A DNA stretch of 64,000 bases from Rufibacter sp. LB8 (GTDB taxonomy: Bacteria > Bacteroidota > Bacteroidia > Cytophagales > Hymenobacteraceae): contig NZ_JADALJ010000001.1 of the NCBI RefSeq assembly GCF_014876185.1, positions 3,205,501 to 3,269,500 of the forward strand. The letters are read 5' to 3'. Under the pieces are notes generated by a model that saw only the letters and a list, made by a program, of their open reading frames with translations, was not told the DNA's origin and made no database searches. The position numbers and the translations under genes are program-made. Positions 45,076 to 53,477 of the stretch are shown piece by piece. Each line of letters opens with the position of its first letter. Position 1 is the first letter of the stretch.

Positions 45076-46350
45076 TTAATAGCTGAACAGCGGGAATTGC
45101 TCCATCCAGGCGTTGATCTCACTTCTGGTCTGGCCAATGATGGTGTCATTGTCATGGTTCATGAGCACGCGGTCAATGTAGTCCACAATGCGGTCCATGT
45201 CCTGCTCCTTCAGCCCGCGGGTAGTTACGGCGGCGGAGCCAATCCGGATTCCGGAAGTCACAAACGGCGACTTGTCATCAAACGGCACCATGTTCTTGTT
45301 GATGGTGATGTCTGCCTTGATCAAGGTGTTTTCGGCCAGTTTACCGGTCAGGTTTTTAGACCGAAGGTCAATCAGCATCAAATGGTTGTCGGTGCCCGAA
45401 GAAATAAGCTTATAGCCGCGGTCTACCAAAGATTTGGCCAAGGCCTGCGCGTTTTTCTGCACCTGCAGCGTGTATTCTTTGTAAGATGGCGTCAGGGCTT
45501 CAAAGAACGCCACCGCTTTGGCCGCAATCACGTGCTCCAGCGGCCCGCCCTGCGTACCCGGGAACACACCGCTGTCCAGCAACGCCGACATCATGCGGGT
45601 TTCGCCCTTCGGAGTTTTCAGGCCCCAGGGGTTTTCAAAGTCCTTGCGCATCATGATCATCCCGCCTCTTGGCCCGCGCAGGGTTTTGTGGGTGGTAGTG
45701 GTCACAATGTGGCAATGGTCAAACGGATCGTTCAGCAAACCGGTGGCAATTAAACCGGCCGGGTGTGAAATATCAGCTAACAGCAGAGCGCCTACGGCAT
45801 CAGCGGCTTCGCGCAGGGCTTGATAGTCCCAGTCACGGGAGTAGGCAGAGGCACCGCAGATGATCAGTTTCGGTTTTTCGCGCTCAGCTACCTCTCTAAT
45901 TTTAGAAAAATCAATCTCGCCGGTCTCGGGCTCCACGCCGTAAAACACCGGCTGGTACAATTTACCCGAGAAGTTCACCGGTGACCCGTGCGTTAAGTGT
46001 CCGCCATGCGACAAGTCGAAACCCAGGATTTTATCACCGGCGTTCAAAATGGCCAGCATCACGGCGGCATTGGCTTGCGCACCAGAGTGCGGCTGTACGT
46101 TCACCCATTCTACCTTAAACAGTTCTTTGGCGCGGTCAATGGCCAATTGCTCAGACTGGTCTACAATCTCACAGCCGCCGTAATAGCGCTTGCCAGGTAG
46201 GCCCTCGGCGTATTTGTTGGTCATCACGCTGCCCATGGCCTGCATCACCTGCTCAGAAACGAAGTTCTCAGAGGCTATGAGTTCTAAACCGTGCAGCTGG
46301 CGCTGGTGCTCTTTCTGGATAAGGTCGAAGATGTGGGAATCGCGTTGCAT
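45076..46350 (-). CDS. glyA: Serine hydroxymethyltransferase
   Basis: PLP enzyme converting serine and tetrahydrofolate to glycine and methylene-THF. The ATG at 46350 gives [20 protein letters not shown], the normal start, and 424 residues; the longer in-frame start is TTG. Family signatures: LELIASENF (23-31), [22 protein letters not shown], and the PLP lysine in [14 protein letters not shown] (Lys222). Transcribed alone. Confidence 0.97.
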   Translation of the reverse strand: MQRDSHIFDLIQKEHQRQLHGLELIASENFVSEQVMQAMGSVMTNKYAEGLPGKRYYGGCEIVDQSEQLAIDRAKELFKVEWVNVQPHSGAQANAAVMLAILNAGDKILGFDLSHGGHLTHGSPVNFSGKLYQPVFYGVEPETGEIDFSKIREVAEREKPKLIICGASAYSRDWDYQALREAADAVGALLLADISHPAGLIATGLLNDPFDHCHIVTTTTHKTLRGPRGGMIMMRKDFENPWGLKTPKGETRMMSALLDSGVFPGTQGGPLEHVIAAKAVAFFEALTPSYKEYTLQVQKNAQALAKSLVDRGYKLISSGTDNHLMLIDLRSKNLTGKLAENTLIKADITINKNMVPFDDKSPFVTSGIRIGSAAVTTRGLKEQDMDRIVDYIDRVLMNHDNDTIIGQTRSEINAWMEQFPLFSY

Positions 46351-46504
46351 TCTTGTGTTGTTAGTGGGTGCCCAAAAGTACAGCCAATGTGGCAAATAAC
46401 CAATGCTTTCTACTAGCTGTGCCCTGGCAAAAAGGCAAACCTGTAGAAAGCGTACTTTTTTATGATTACAGGTTGGTCAGGTGCATTTACCATTGTCTGA
46501 ATTT

Positions 46505-46544
46505 CCGTTTTCGAGCTCATTTTCAGAAATGGGGCCAAAAACGG
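46505..46544. repeat. Dispersed 40-bp palindrome, copy 19
   Basis: Left arm CCGTTTTCGAGCTCATTTT, right arm AAATGGGGCCAAAAACGG, flanked by ATTT/AAAT. Confidence 0.86.
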
Positions 46545-46611
46545 AAATACGGCAATGCGCCCAGACTTTGAAAGTAGCTGCGAACCCCTGAGCGCCGCCC
46601 TGGCTAAAAGC

Positions 46612-46644
46612 AAAGAAGCCCAAAGCATGGGCTCTGGGCTTCTT
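46612..46644 (-). terminator. Rho-independent terminator of the T9SS cargo gene
   Basis: Stem AAAGAAGCCCA/TGGGCTTCTTT with a loop of 11 nt, 21 bp past the stop, T-rich on both sides. Confidence 0.85.
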
Positions 46645-46664
46645 TTTAATTGAGAAGGAATTAC

Positions 46665-49046
46665 CTATTGGCGTACAATGCGCGTGCGCTCAATTTGGCC
46701 GTTTAGGTCAGTGAGCAAGATATACATGCCGGCCTTCACTTTAGGCCCTACCTGTACCTCATATTCGCCGCTGCCTTTGTTCACCTTTATCTTTTTCTCC
46801 AGAACGGTTTCACCGTATTCGTTCACCAGTTTTACCACCATGTCACCCGCCTTCTCAGCAGAGACGGACACTTTAAGCCTGTCTGTGAATGGGTTAGGAG
46901 AAACCTGTGGCGAAGTGGATTTGTTTTCTACCGCAATGGTTTGGCTATAGGTGAAAGAGCCATCTGTTTTCACGCGCTTCAGACGGTAGTAGGTGGCGGC
47001 ACCAGCAGCGGGGCTGAAGTCTTCAGCGTCATACACGGCCACGGCGGCCTTGCTGCTGTTTTTCTGCTGCACGCTTTCCACTAAGGTAAACTCTTTGGCA
47101 TCTGCGCTGGCGGCGGCTTCCACATCAAAGTGCGCCGTGGTGGCATCTGCGGCAGTTTTCCATTTCAACTTCACGGTTTTGGCATTTCTGTGACCGGTGA
47201 AATCTATCTGCTCCAGTACAATAGGTGCTTCTTCTTTAGGAGGTTCAGGCGCTATCACAGGAACAGATGCTACAAAGTCCATGGCAACGGTACCTGTGTG
47301 CAGGTAAAACTCACCCAGGCGGGTTAGGCCAGTCAATTCAGCCGAGAAGTAAGTGCCCGCTTGGTAAAAGGTAAGGCCATTGGCCAGTAATTGGCTGCCT
47401 AGTGAATCTGTGTTGTCTTCAAACTGGCAGTTGCCGGTAGTAGCACCCAAATAGTTGGTAAAGACCAGGTCTGTCAAGCTGGTTGGCGTAGAAACAGCTG
47501 CCAAAAACGCATCTAACTCAGAGGTAGCGCCAAAGAACTTTACGTTGACAGGCATGTCTGGGCTGGGCGCCACCGCGGAGGTAACATTCCAGTGGCGGGG
47601 CATTAAGAACGCCTGGCTGCTGTCTGTGCCAAAGATGGAACGGGTCTGTGGGTCAATGGAAAACTGAATGGTCACCTCGCCCAGGGCATTGCCTCCGTCT
47701 TGAATGGCGCCAATAAGTTTGTTGTTGTAGTAGATTTCCTGCCATTTGTTTTCGCCGGAAGAGATGATGGTGGTAGAGGCCAGGCAGGCGCCGGTCTGAG
47801 CGTCTTTGCTAGACAAGACATCTACCGCGCAGCTGATAAAGTTCCAGCCCGATGTAGCCCCAGCTCTGATGGAATTGGAACCGGCAAAGTAAGCTTGCTG
47901 GCGGGCAGCTTTAATGTCTACAATCTCCAGGTAGTCTGAGCAGAAAGTACCGCTCGGGATGTTTAGAATGGCTACTTCATTGGGTACTGAAGACCGGATG
48001 GTAGTGTACGGCTCTTGGCCAGGGGTTACCAGTTCTGTGATGGTCTGGGTTTCAGAAGCTGGCAGTTGCAGGGTGCTTATTCCTTCTAAGGCAACTTTCT
48101 GGAACGTGTTGGCGCCTGTGATGTCAGTGGTGGTGCCCGTTACAAACCGTACCTGGTTGTAAGACAAGCCCGCGCCGTTGAAAACATGGGAAGCAGTAGG
48201 ACCATTGAACACTAGCAGCGAATTGCCAGCCTCCAGGGTTAAGGAAGCGTTGGCATCCCATCTAGACAGTCCGCTGAATGTGGTAGTGCCCAGGCGCAGG
48301 GTTTTCTCGAAAGTATCAACCGCCAAAAATTTATCAGCCACTACTGCATACCCGTTGGTGTTCCAAGAGCCGGCTATTAACGTGATGGTGAGTCCTTTGG
48401 CGTTCAAGCCGTTTTGCAAGGTCCAGCTTCCGCCCACCCCGTTAAAGGTAATAGATGAACCCGCCATAAATGACTTGTTCTCAAAGTTGATGGTTTGGTT
48501 TGGCGTGGTGGCTTTGAAATTGAGGAGTATTTTTGACCCTCTGGTGCCTGAGAATGAAACGTTGGCATGAGCACTCAAAGACCCGTACACGTCCAGTGTC
48601 TTGGCATTTCCGTTGAAGTTGGTGGGCCTCACATTCACCCAGGAAATGTTCTTGACAGGTGAAACCGCCGCAGAAAGCCATACCGTCTGGCCATCTGCCG
48701 TGAAGGAGTTTTCATCAAACACCACATCATCTTCTGCCGTGGGGGCAGTGGTGTGCTTAACGTCACCGCCGCTGGTAGTGGCCCAGTTGCTGGCAATAGA
48801 CCAGTCTCCGCCGCTTCCTACCCAGTAATAGGTCTTACCGGTAAACCGGAAGTTAGAAGCCGCTGCCATTTTCTTAGAGGCCGAAAGGGTGGCCAGACTA
48901 GCCGTGGCGGATTTTGCCGTAGCTGATGTGACAGAAACCCGTTTGCCGCTAGCGGCGAAGGCCTTGCCCTGCATCCCCATGCAAGCGACAAGTAGAATTG
49001 CCCCAAAGAGCAACAGCCTTGATAGTTGAGTAAAAGTTTTTGTCAT
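46665..49046 (-). CDS. Large secreted protein with T9SS type A sorting domain
   Basis: A 793-residue surface or secreted protein. Signal peptide to about AFAASG (residue 31). Residues 66-400 are beta-helix-like, with strands such as GKTYYWVGSGGDWSIASNWA, common in Bacteroidota adhesin-like proteins. Residues 625-705 form an Ig/FnIII-like unit (NAKTVKLKWKTAADATTAHF). The C-terminal 80 residues (VSPNPFTDRLKVSVSAEKAG ... AGMYILLTDLNGQ) are a T9SS type A sorting signal, recognised by PorU/PorV and removed on export. Together with gldJ and porP this shows that the cell has an active T9SS. Confidence 0.9.
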   Translation of the reverse strand: MTKTFTQLSRLLLFGAILLVACMGMQGKAFAASGKRVSVTSATAKSATASLATLSASKKMAAASNFRFTGKTYYWVGSGGDWSIASNWATTSGGDVKHTTAPTAEDDVVFDENSFTADGQTVWLSAAVSPVKNISWVNVRPTNFNGNAKTLDVYGSLSAHANVSFSGTRGSKILLNFKATTPNQTINFENKSFMAGSSITFNGVGGSWTLQNGLNAKGLTITLIAGSWNTNGYAVVADKFLAVDTFEKTLRLGTTTFSGLSRWDANASLTLEAGNSLLVFNGPTASHVFNGAGLSYNQVRFVTGTTTDITGANTFQKVALEGISTLQLPASETQTITELVTPGQEPYTTIRSSVPNEVAILNIPSGTFCSDYLEIVDIKAARQQAYFAGSNSIRAGATSGWNFISCAVDVLSSKDAQTGACLASTTIISSGENKWQEIYYNNKLIGAIQDGGNALGEVTIQFSIDPQTRSIFGTDSSQAFLMPRHWNVTSAVAPSPDMPVNVKFFGATSELDAFLAAVSTPTSLTDLVFTNYLGATTGNCQFEDNTDSLGSQLLANGLTFYQAGTYFSAELTGLTRLGEFYLHTGTVAMDFVASVPVIAPEPPKEEAPIVLEQIDFTGHRNAKTVKLKWKTAADATTAHFDVEAAASADAKEFTLVESVQQKNSSKAAVAVYDAEDFSPAAGAATYYRLKRVKTDGSFTYSQTIAVENKSTSPQVSPNPFTDRLKVSVSAEKAGDMVVKLVNEYGETVLEKKIKVNKGSGEYEVQVGPKVKAGMYILLTDLNGQIERTRIVRQ

Positions 49047-49473
49047 AAGTACTGGTAGTAAGAGTTGTTGTTTAAATTATAGTTGGTTGTCTGCTATTTC
49101 GCGTTGACCCTGTTTGCTGTTCCTTTAATAGGATTATAATTATTAAAAATATAACATTAAAATAATCATATGGAAATATTAGAATCAGTCTAGAATTGTT
49201 TAAATACTGCTAGTTGCCTAGATTTATAGCTCAAAGTATATCCAAGAAAATTACACTTCAAAACATAATTCTGTTAAATTTTCAATATCCTTGAAACTTT
49301 ATATATATAGTTTTTCAAGTGCCAAAATTTAGGGTATAAGCGTCTGTACAGGGAATTGCCAAGGCGCAAGCAGAAGCTAGTGAGTGCTTTGCTCTTCAAC
49401 TACTTGAGAAGGGAAAAAAAGTGCAGGCTAGAATTGCCTGCAACTAGAGAGGTCAGCTTCACTTAAGGCAGCG
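49047..49473. other. AT-rich upstream region of the T9SS cargo gene
   Basis: 427 bp, very AT-rich, no ORF and no dispersed palindrome. A TATAATTT lies about 29 bp upstream of the T9SS gene start on the minus strand, but I cannot assign a promoter with confidence. Confidence 0.5.
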
Positions 49474-50172
49474 TCAATCTTTCACTTTAATGGCATACGG
49501 CGCATCTTGGTTGGGCAGCCAGTGCAGTTCTCTGGTATCTAGGTTCAAAGCGCACAGTTTGCCGAATTCTTCATTCTTGTAGTACACGCAGCCGGCATCT
49601 AGGTTGATGGCGCCTTTGGGTTTGTGGCATAGGCGTTCAATGGTTTTCTGCGGAACCGGCAAATGGCCGTGCACCAATAATCTATGGCCCATTTTGGCGG
49701 CGGTAGGCTGCTGGCGCTTGGTGTTCATTAAAGTGTGGTTGTCGGTGGCGAGCAGGTTGGGGCGGGAGAAATTAAGCCCGGCGTGTACCAGTACATAATC
49801 CTCCAACACCACCAGCAAAGGTAGGTTCTGCACAAACGTGCGGTACAACTCCGGAATTTCAGCAAAAGAGGTAACCCCGAAGTTCTCCAGGGTTTTGGCT
49901 TTGTCCTCGCCGGAAAGCCAGACGGCCTGCTCTCCTTTAGAAACAGCGTCTAGCAGCAGTTGGTCATGGTTGCCGCGCAGGCAGGTGAGTTGGAAACCGT
50001 TACGTTGCAGTTCAAAGATATACTCCAGCACGCCTTTGCTGTCTGGGCCTTTGTTGATGTAGTCGCCTAATAAATAGAGATGGTCTGTGGGTTGCAGGCG
50101 CAGCACATCTTGCAACATGGTTTTAAAGGTTTTCAGGCAGCCATGGATGTCGGTGAGGGCGTAACGGGCCAT
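49474..50172 (-). CDS. Serine/threonine-type metallophosphatase
   Basis: A 232-residue calcineurin-like phosphoesterase. Metal motifs: LTDIHG (Asp8, His10), LLGDYINKG (Asp37), LRGNHD (Asn68, His69), and later HAGL and VHGHLP. This order is that of the bacterial PrpA/PrpB and Ap4A hydrolase-like group, with IN in place of the usual VDRG. The substrate could be a phosphoprotein or a dinucleotide; not decided. Transcribed alone. Confidence 0.9.
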   Translation of the reverse strand: MARYALTDIHGCLKTFKTMLQDVLRLQPTDHLYLLGDYINKGPDSKGVLEYIFELQRNGFQLTCLRGNHDQLLLDAVSKGEQAVWLSGEDKAKTLENFGVTSFAEIPELYRTFVQNLPLLVVLEDYVLVHAGLNFSRPNLLATDNHTLMNTKRQQPTAAKMGHRLLVHGHLPVPQKTIERLCHKPKGAINLDAGCVYYKNEEFGKLCALNLDTRELHWLPNQDAPYAIKVKD

Positions 50173-50215
50173 TTAATGTGCTGATTTAAGCAGTTATTTA
50201 GCAAGTGGGCACATT
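50171..50215. repeat. Degenerate GTGCTGAT-type repeat stretch
   Basis: Reads ATTTAATGTGCTGATTTAAG and continues with further related words. It resembles the stretches at 51357 and 62210. Confidence 0.45.
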
Positions 50216-50231
50216 TAAAAACCGATTCTGA

Positions 50232-50585
50232 ATGAGTTACGATTTAATGGTTTTTCAGAAAAATGCCGCTCCACTAAAAAAGAAAGAATTTTTGGAGTGG
50301 TATGAAAATCAAACCGAATGGTCAGAAGACCACAGTTATGATGACCCTGCAAACGCTTCTGATGATTTACGGAATTGGTATGTAGAAATGCAAGCATTCT
50401 TCCCTGATTTAAATGGTCCTGACACAGGTGATGATGCTGTGAATTCGAATGAAACGGACTATAGTATCGGAAGAAATGTGATTTATGCGGCATTTAACTG
50501 GTCCCAAGCAGAAACAGCTTTTCAAAAAACGATAGAATTAGCCGCAAAACACAATGTTGGTTTGGTAGTGGTTTACAATGTATGA
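50232..50585 (+). CDS. Hypothetical protein truncated by an IS1-family element
   Basis: A 117-residue reading frame, MSYDLMVFQKNAAPLKKKEF onwards, with ETDYSIGRNVIYAAFNWSQA in the middle. I recall longer relatives in other bacteria; their function is unknown. Codons for residues up to 110 are native; from 50564 the frame runs into the IS element and stops at TGA 50583-50585, so the last six residues come from the IS end. The missing 3' part does not appear on the other side of the element. The gene is more AT-rich than its neighbours, a sign of late arrival. Probably non-functional. Confidence 0.7.
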   Translation: MSYDLMVFQKNAAPLKKKEFLEWYENQTEWSEDHSYDDPANASDDLRNWYVEMQAFFPDLNGPDTGDDAVNSNETDYSIGRNVIYAAFNWSQAETAFQKTIELAAKHNVGLVVVYNV

Positions 50586-51350
50586 TGCTTTGATTTTTGG
50601 TTGTTTCGGTAGTTGAACATTAGGTTTAAGCTCGCATCATGGTTCTCCTTTTTCTTGGAGAAGCAGGTCGTTTTCCTGACCAGCCTCCTGTTCCTGGCCC
50701 TGAGGCAGGTATTTACCCCTTCTATATTTTTTGTGTAAGCCTTGCCCACCTTGTGTTTCTCTGTAGGTATCACCTGGGCGAAGGCTCTCCAATGGTCGGT
50801 GCAGTATTCTCCAATGTGTGCTTTCTCCAGCTTCTTGAGCAGCTTCCTCACAGTTGCTGCGCTCCTGGGGCCGCAACTGTAAGCCAAAACCTCATCCGTC
50901 TCGGGGCAGTAGGCATACAAAAGCCAGTACTTCCCTTTCCTGCGCCTGCCCACGTAGCTCCAGACCTCGTCTATCTGCACCGACTCGTAGCAGCGCCGCG
51001 CCGGTGCGATGCTGAGTCGGCTGCCTTGCCGGCACAGGTTGTCCAGTATGCACTTGCGGCTCACCCCCAGCAGCGCCTCTATGTCGCGGATGCCGTTGTT
51101 GCGCTCCAAAAGCCGCACCATTAGCTGCTTTGTGGCCGGATCGGCGCCTTTGTACTGGTACGTGGCCTGGAACTGCTTTCTGCAGCTGTGGCATAGCAGG
51201 TTCTGGGCACCGTTCTTTTTCTTTCCGTTTTTTACTACCTTACTGCTCTGGCAGTGGGGACAGTTTATTTTGATGAGGACTTCGAACATTCCATCATCTT
51301 AAACAACTCACTGTCAGCTTTTATCCCATCATACTTTCTAAACCACTACC
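50564..51350 (-). mobile_element. IS1-family insertion sequence, 787 bp
   Basis: Bounded by 24-bp imperfect inverted repeats: left GGTAGTGGTTTACAATGTAT (continuing GATG) and right, read inward, GGTAGTGGTTTAGAAAGTAT (continuing GATG), 22 of 24 matching. One intact transposase gene fills it. The flanks TGTTGGTTT (left) and GATTTTTTA (right) do not match, so there is no target duplication. This points to a deletion next to the element after insertion, which also explains the missing end of the 50232 gene. Confidence 0.9.
50573..51289 (-). CDS. IS1-family transposase
   Basis: A 238-residue transposase in a single frame, unlike classical IS1 which needs a frameshift between InsA and InsB. An N-terminal zinc finger (Cys10, Cys13, Cys33, Cys36) and HTH (LLGVSRKCILDNLCRQG, 73-89) precede the DDE core: Asp107 in QIDEVWSYV, Asp165 in YCTDHWRAF and Glu190 in IEGVNTCLRARNRRL. 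All catalytic residues are present, so it may be active. The stop codon lies inside the left inverted repeat. Confidence 0.95.
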   Translation of the reverse strand: MFEVLIKINCPHCQSSKVVKNGKKKNGAQNLLCHSCRKQFQATYQYKGADPATKQLMVRLLERNNGIRDIEALLGVSRKCILDNLCRQGSRLSIAPARRCYESVQIDEVWSYVGRRRKGKYWLLYAYCPETDEVLAYSCGPRSAATVRKLLKKLEKAHIGEYCTDHWRAFAQVIPTEKHKVGKAYTKNIEGVNTCLRARNRRLVRKTTCFSKKKENHDASLNLMFNYRNNQKSKHHTL

Positions 51351-51356
51351 GATTTT

Positions 51357-51394
51357 TTAATGTGCTGATGTGCTAATTTTTTGAAGTGCTAATT
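51357..51394. repeat. Phased GTGCTAAT degenerate repeats
   Basis: TTTAATGTGCTGATGTGCTA and further GTGCTAAT words at about 8-14 bp steps; see also 25898, 50171 and 62205. Confidence 0.55.
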
Positions 51395-51395
51395 T

Positions 51396-51435
51396 CTGTT
51401 TTTGCCCTCGTTTTCAGAAACGAGGCCGAAAACGC
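51396..51435. repeat. Dispersed 40-bp palindrome, copy 20
   Basis: Left arm CTGTTTTTGCCCTCGTTTT, right arm AAACGAGGCCGAAAACG. Left of the MITE-like element. Confidence 0.85.
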
Positions 51436-51447
51436 ATTTCTGAAAAA

Positions 51448-51608
51448 TGTAGCGTAATAGTACCAACACGACGTGTGGCCATGAAACGTGAACGTTTCTT
51501 CCCGCAACCAACCTTCTCAAGCCAGAGCAAAAGTTGCCAATAAACATTCTTCTATTGGCGCTTCTATTGCTGCGTTGAACCACGCAGTGTTGGTACCACC
51601 ACGCTACA
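51448..51608. mobile_element. MITE-like 161-bp element with inverted ends
   Basis: The ends, read inward, are TGTAGCGTAATAGTACCAAC and TGTAGCGTGGTGGTACCAAC, both followed by AC; 19 of 22 match and all three differences are A/G. Inside are a small palindrome AAACGTGAACGTTT and a GCCAATA/TATTGGC hairpin. No ORF. No clear target duplication. I do not recognise it; it could be a non-autonomous transposon or a structured RNA. It is flanked on both sides by dispersed palindromes. Confidence 0.65.
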
Positions 51609-51633
51609 AGCCTGTGAATGGTTGGGTCAATTT

Positions 51634-51673
51634 CCGTTTTCGGGCTCATTTCTGGAAACGTGGCCGAAAACGG
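51634..51673. repeat. Dispersed 40-bp palindrome, copy 21
   Basis: Left arm CCGTTTTCGGGCTCATTT, right arm AAACGTGGCCGAAAACGG. It abuts the terminator at 51675. Confidence 0.87.
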
Positions 51674-51674
51674 G

Positions 51675-51716
51675 ACATAAAAAAACACCTTCCTTTAAGA
51701 AGGTGTTTTTTTATGT
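51675..51716 (-). terminator. Rho-independent terminator of the 51729 gene
   Basis: 17-bp stem ACATAAAAAAACACCTT/AAGGTGTTTTTTTATGT with a short loop, 13 bp past the stop; T-rich on both strands. Confidence 0.9.
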
Positions 51717-51728
51717 CTGAGACAGATA

Positions 51729-51974
51729 TTAATGGCCGCCGCCGTAGCTGGGCTTGTCTACCTCAGGCTTGTCTGTGTTGCGGTTGGGGTGCGTGACCGC
51801 GTCTGGGTGCGGACGCTCGCCTTCATCCACGTGCTTGGCCACAATATCCTCGGCGCGCTGAATGTCTTCTGGGCTACCAGTGGTTTTAATGCCGGCTTTG
51901 TCAGTGCCGCGGTTGGCTGGGCTTCCGTGGTTTTCACTGCTTTGTTGGTTGGTGTTATTGCTTTTATAGGGCAT
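51729..51974 (-). CDS. Small disordered hydrophilic protein A
   Basis: An 81-residue, very polar protein (MPYKSNNTNQQSSENHGSPA ... DKPSYGGGH) with almost no hydrophobic core apart from EDIQRAEDIVAKHVDEG. It is predicted to be disordered except for one helix, and rich in N, P, H, G and D, as in hydrophilins. Not recognised. It lies next to a second disordered protein and a stress-type SDR on the same strand, suggesting an osmotic or desiccation module (inference). Confidence 0.7.
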   Translation of the reverse strand: MPYKSNNTNQQSSENHGSPANRGTDKAGIKTTGSPEDIQRAEDIVAKHVDEGERPHPDAVTHPNRNTDKPEVDKPSYGGGH

Positions 51975-52028
51975 GATTTCCTCCTTTTCTAGTTTAGTGA
52001 AACATTGATTGATTTCTGGCGATGGGCA

Positions 52029-52316
52029 TCAGGTGCCGCGGCCTTCGTCTTCGGTGCGCATGTTGTCAGCGGGATGCTCGGGGCTGTCAGCGTCTTCGTT
52101 CACGCTCACCGCACTTGGGCCGTCTGAGCTGTCTGAACCGTAGCCTTCCTTGCCGTCACGGTTCCCGAAACCGCCGCGCTGGGCCTCGTTCTTCGGCGGA
52201 TCTGCGCCCGGGATAATGTGCCCCGCCATCATGTCTTCCATGTTGGTAGACGTGTCATCTATCACGCGCACCGGACGGTCATGGCCGTTGGGGTGCTCTT
52301 TATTGTCAGTTGCCAT
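52029..52316 (-). CDS. Small disordered acidic protein B
   Basis: A 95-residue protein starting at the ATG at 52316 (MATDNKEHPNGHDRPVRVID); an upstream in-frame start would add 21 residues unlike the rest. It is acidic, Gly/Asp/Ser/Glu-rich and predicted disordered, with one short helix around NMEDMMAGHI. Not recognised. It is the middle of three same-strand genes with protein A and the SDR. Confidence 0.65.
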   Translation of the reverse strand: MATDNKEHPNGHDRPVRVIDDTSTNMEDMMAGHIIPGADPPKNEAQRGGFGNRDGKEGYGSDSSDGPSAVSVNEDADSPEHPADNMRTEDEGRGT

Positions 52317-52421
52317 ACGCTTGTTGTTAGGTTGGGTAAGGGGATGAAAGGGCAGCTTTACAAGGATGAACCTTGGCAACCTGCCCTCTCTTTTTACTCC
52401 TTTCTATTCTGAAAGGTTGAC

Positions 52422-53282
52422 CTAGCCGTTGATCATTTCGCCGCCATTGATATGAATAACCTGGCCGGTAATGTAAGAGGCATCTTCGCACGCCAGAAAC
52501 ACGTAGGCGGGCGCTACTTCAGACGGCTGGCCCAAACGGCCCATGGGTTGGTCTTTCCCAAATTCGCCTACTTCCTCCAGCGTGGCCGGAATCAGGGGCG
52601 TCCAGATAGGGCCGGGCGCCACGGCGTTCACGCGTATGCCGTCCTTGGCCAAATTCTGCGACAAAGACCGCGTAAACGTGGTGATAGCGCCCTTGGTGGC
52701 CGAATAATCCATTAAATGCTCAGACCCGCGGTAAGACGTGATGGACGTGGTGTTTATGATGGTATCGCCGTTCTGCAAATGGTTGAGCGCCTCTTGGGCC
52801 ACGTAGAAGTATGCGAAGATGTTGGTTTTGAACGTCTTCTCCAGTTGCTCCGCGGTAATTTCTCTTAGGTCTTGCTTCTCATGCTGTTCGGCGGCGTTGT
52901 TCACCAGAATGTTAAGTCCGCCCAATTCTTTCACGGCCTTCTTCACGGCGTCTCGGCAGAATTTCTCTTCGCGTAGGTCACCCGCAATCAGCACGCATTT
53001 TTGGCCTTCCTGTTCCACCATTTTCTGGGTGTCTTTGGCGTCTTTTTCTTCGTTGAGGTAGACAATGGCCACATCGGCGCCTTCGCGGGCAAAATGCACC
53101 GCCACCGCTCTGCCAATGCCGCTGTCGCCGCCCGTAATCAAAGCTTTTTTGCCTTCCAGCTTTCCGCTGCCTTTGTAGTTGTCTCTGATCACAATGGGCT
53201 CCGGGGTCATTTTGTGCTCGTCGCCGGGTTGTTTGGCCTGGTGCTGGTCTGGCACTTTCTTGGGGTTCTTTTCTTTCGCCAT
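52422..53282 (-). CDS. SDR family oxidoreductase, general-stress type
   Basis: A 286-residue short-chain dehydrogenase. The NAD(P) motif is TGGDSGIG (50-57), NNAAEQ follows, and the catalytic residues are Ser180 region and YSATK (Tyr193, Lys197). The first 40 residues are a polar disordered extension (KNPKKVPDQHQAKQPGDEHK), the mark of the YhdF/YghA/YdaD group; in Bacillus such SDRs belong to the general stress regulon. The substrate is unknown. It lies upstream of two disordered proteins on the same strand. Confidence 0.88.
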   Translation of the reverse strand: MAKEKNPKKVPDQHQAKQPGDEHKMTPEPIVIRDNYKGSGKLEGKKALITGGDSGIGRAVAVHFAREGADVAIVYLNEEKDAKDTQKMVEQEGQKCVLIAGDLREEKFCRDAVKKAVKELGGLNILVNNAAEQHEKQDLREITAEQLEKTFKTNIFAYFYVAQEALNHLQNGDTIINTTSITSYRGSEHLMDYSATKGAITTFTRSLSQNLAKDGIRVNAVAPGPIWTPLIPATLEEVGEFGKDQPMGRLGQPSEVAPAYVFLACEDASYITGQVIHINGGEMING

Positions 53283-53378
53283 TTTATGAATTGTTAATTG
53301 CTGGTGGTTGATTGTTTTTTAAGTCGATGCCATGCGTACACCGGACTAAAGAATACGAACCTAGCAGAAAGAGGTGTT

Positions 53379-53418
53379 GCGTTTTTGGCTTCATTTTCAG
53401 AAACGAGGATAAATACGG
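53379..53418. repeat. Dispersed 40-bp palindrome, degenerate copy 22
   Basis: Left arm GCGTTTTTGGCTTCATTTT, right arm AAACGAGGATAAATACGG. It lies in the divergent region upstream of the pterin dehydratase. Confidence 0.75.
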
Positions 53419-53477
53419 AGGCCGATCAACAGGCTTTCCTATCTTGCCTTCGGTTCAAAATTTTATTCCAGAAAACT

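Larger units (their letters stand above)
46351..46664. other. Spacer between glyA and the T9SS cargo gene
   Basis: 314 bp. It holds a dispersed palindrome (46505-46544) and the terminator of the T9SS cargo gene (46612-46644). The glyA promoter must lie in 46351-46500, but no clear box was found. Confidence 0.6.
51351..51728. other. Repeat-rich spacer right of the IS element
   Basis: 378 bp with no gene. It holds phased GTGCTAAT repeats (51357-51394), two dispersed palindromes (51396-51435, 51634-51673), a MITE-like element between them (51448-51608) and a terminator (51675-51716). Confidence 0.7.

Noticed and set aside
50573-51289. A frameshifted IS1 insAB pair
   Set aside because: One uninterrupted frame carries the zinc finger, HTH and DDE residues.
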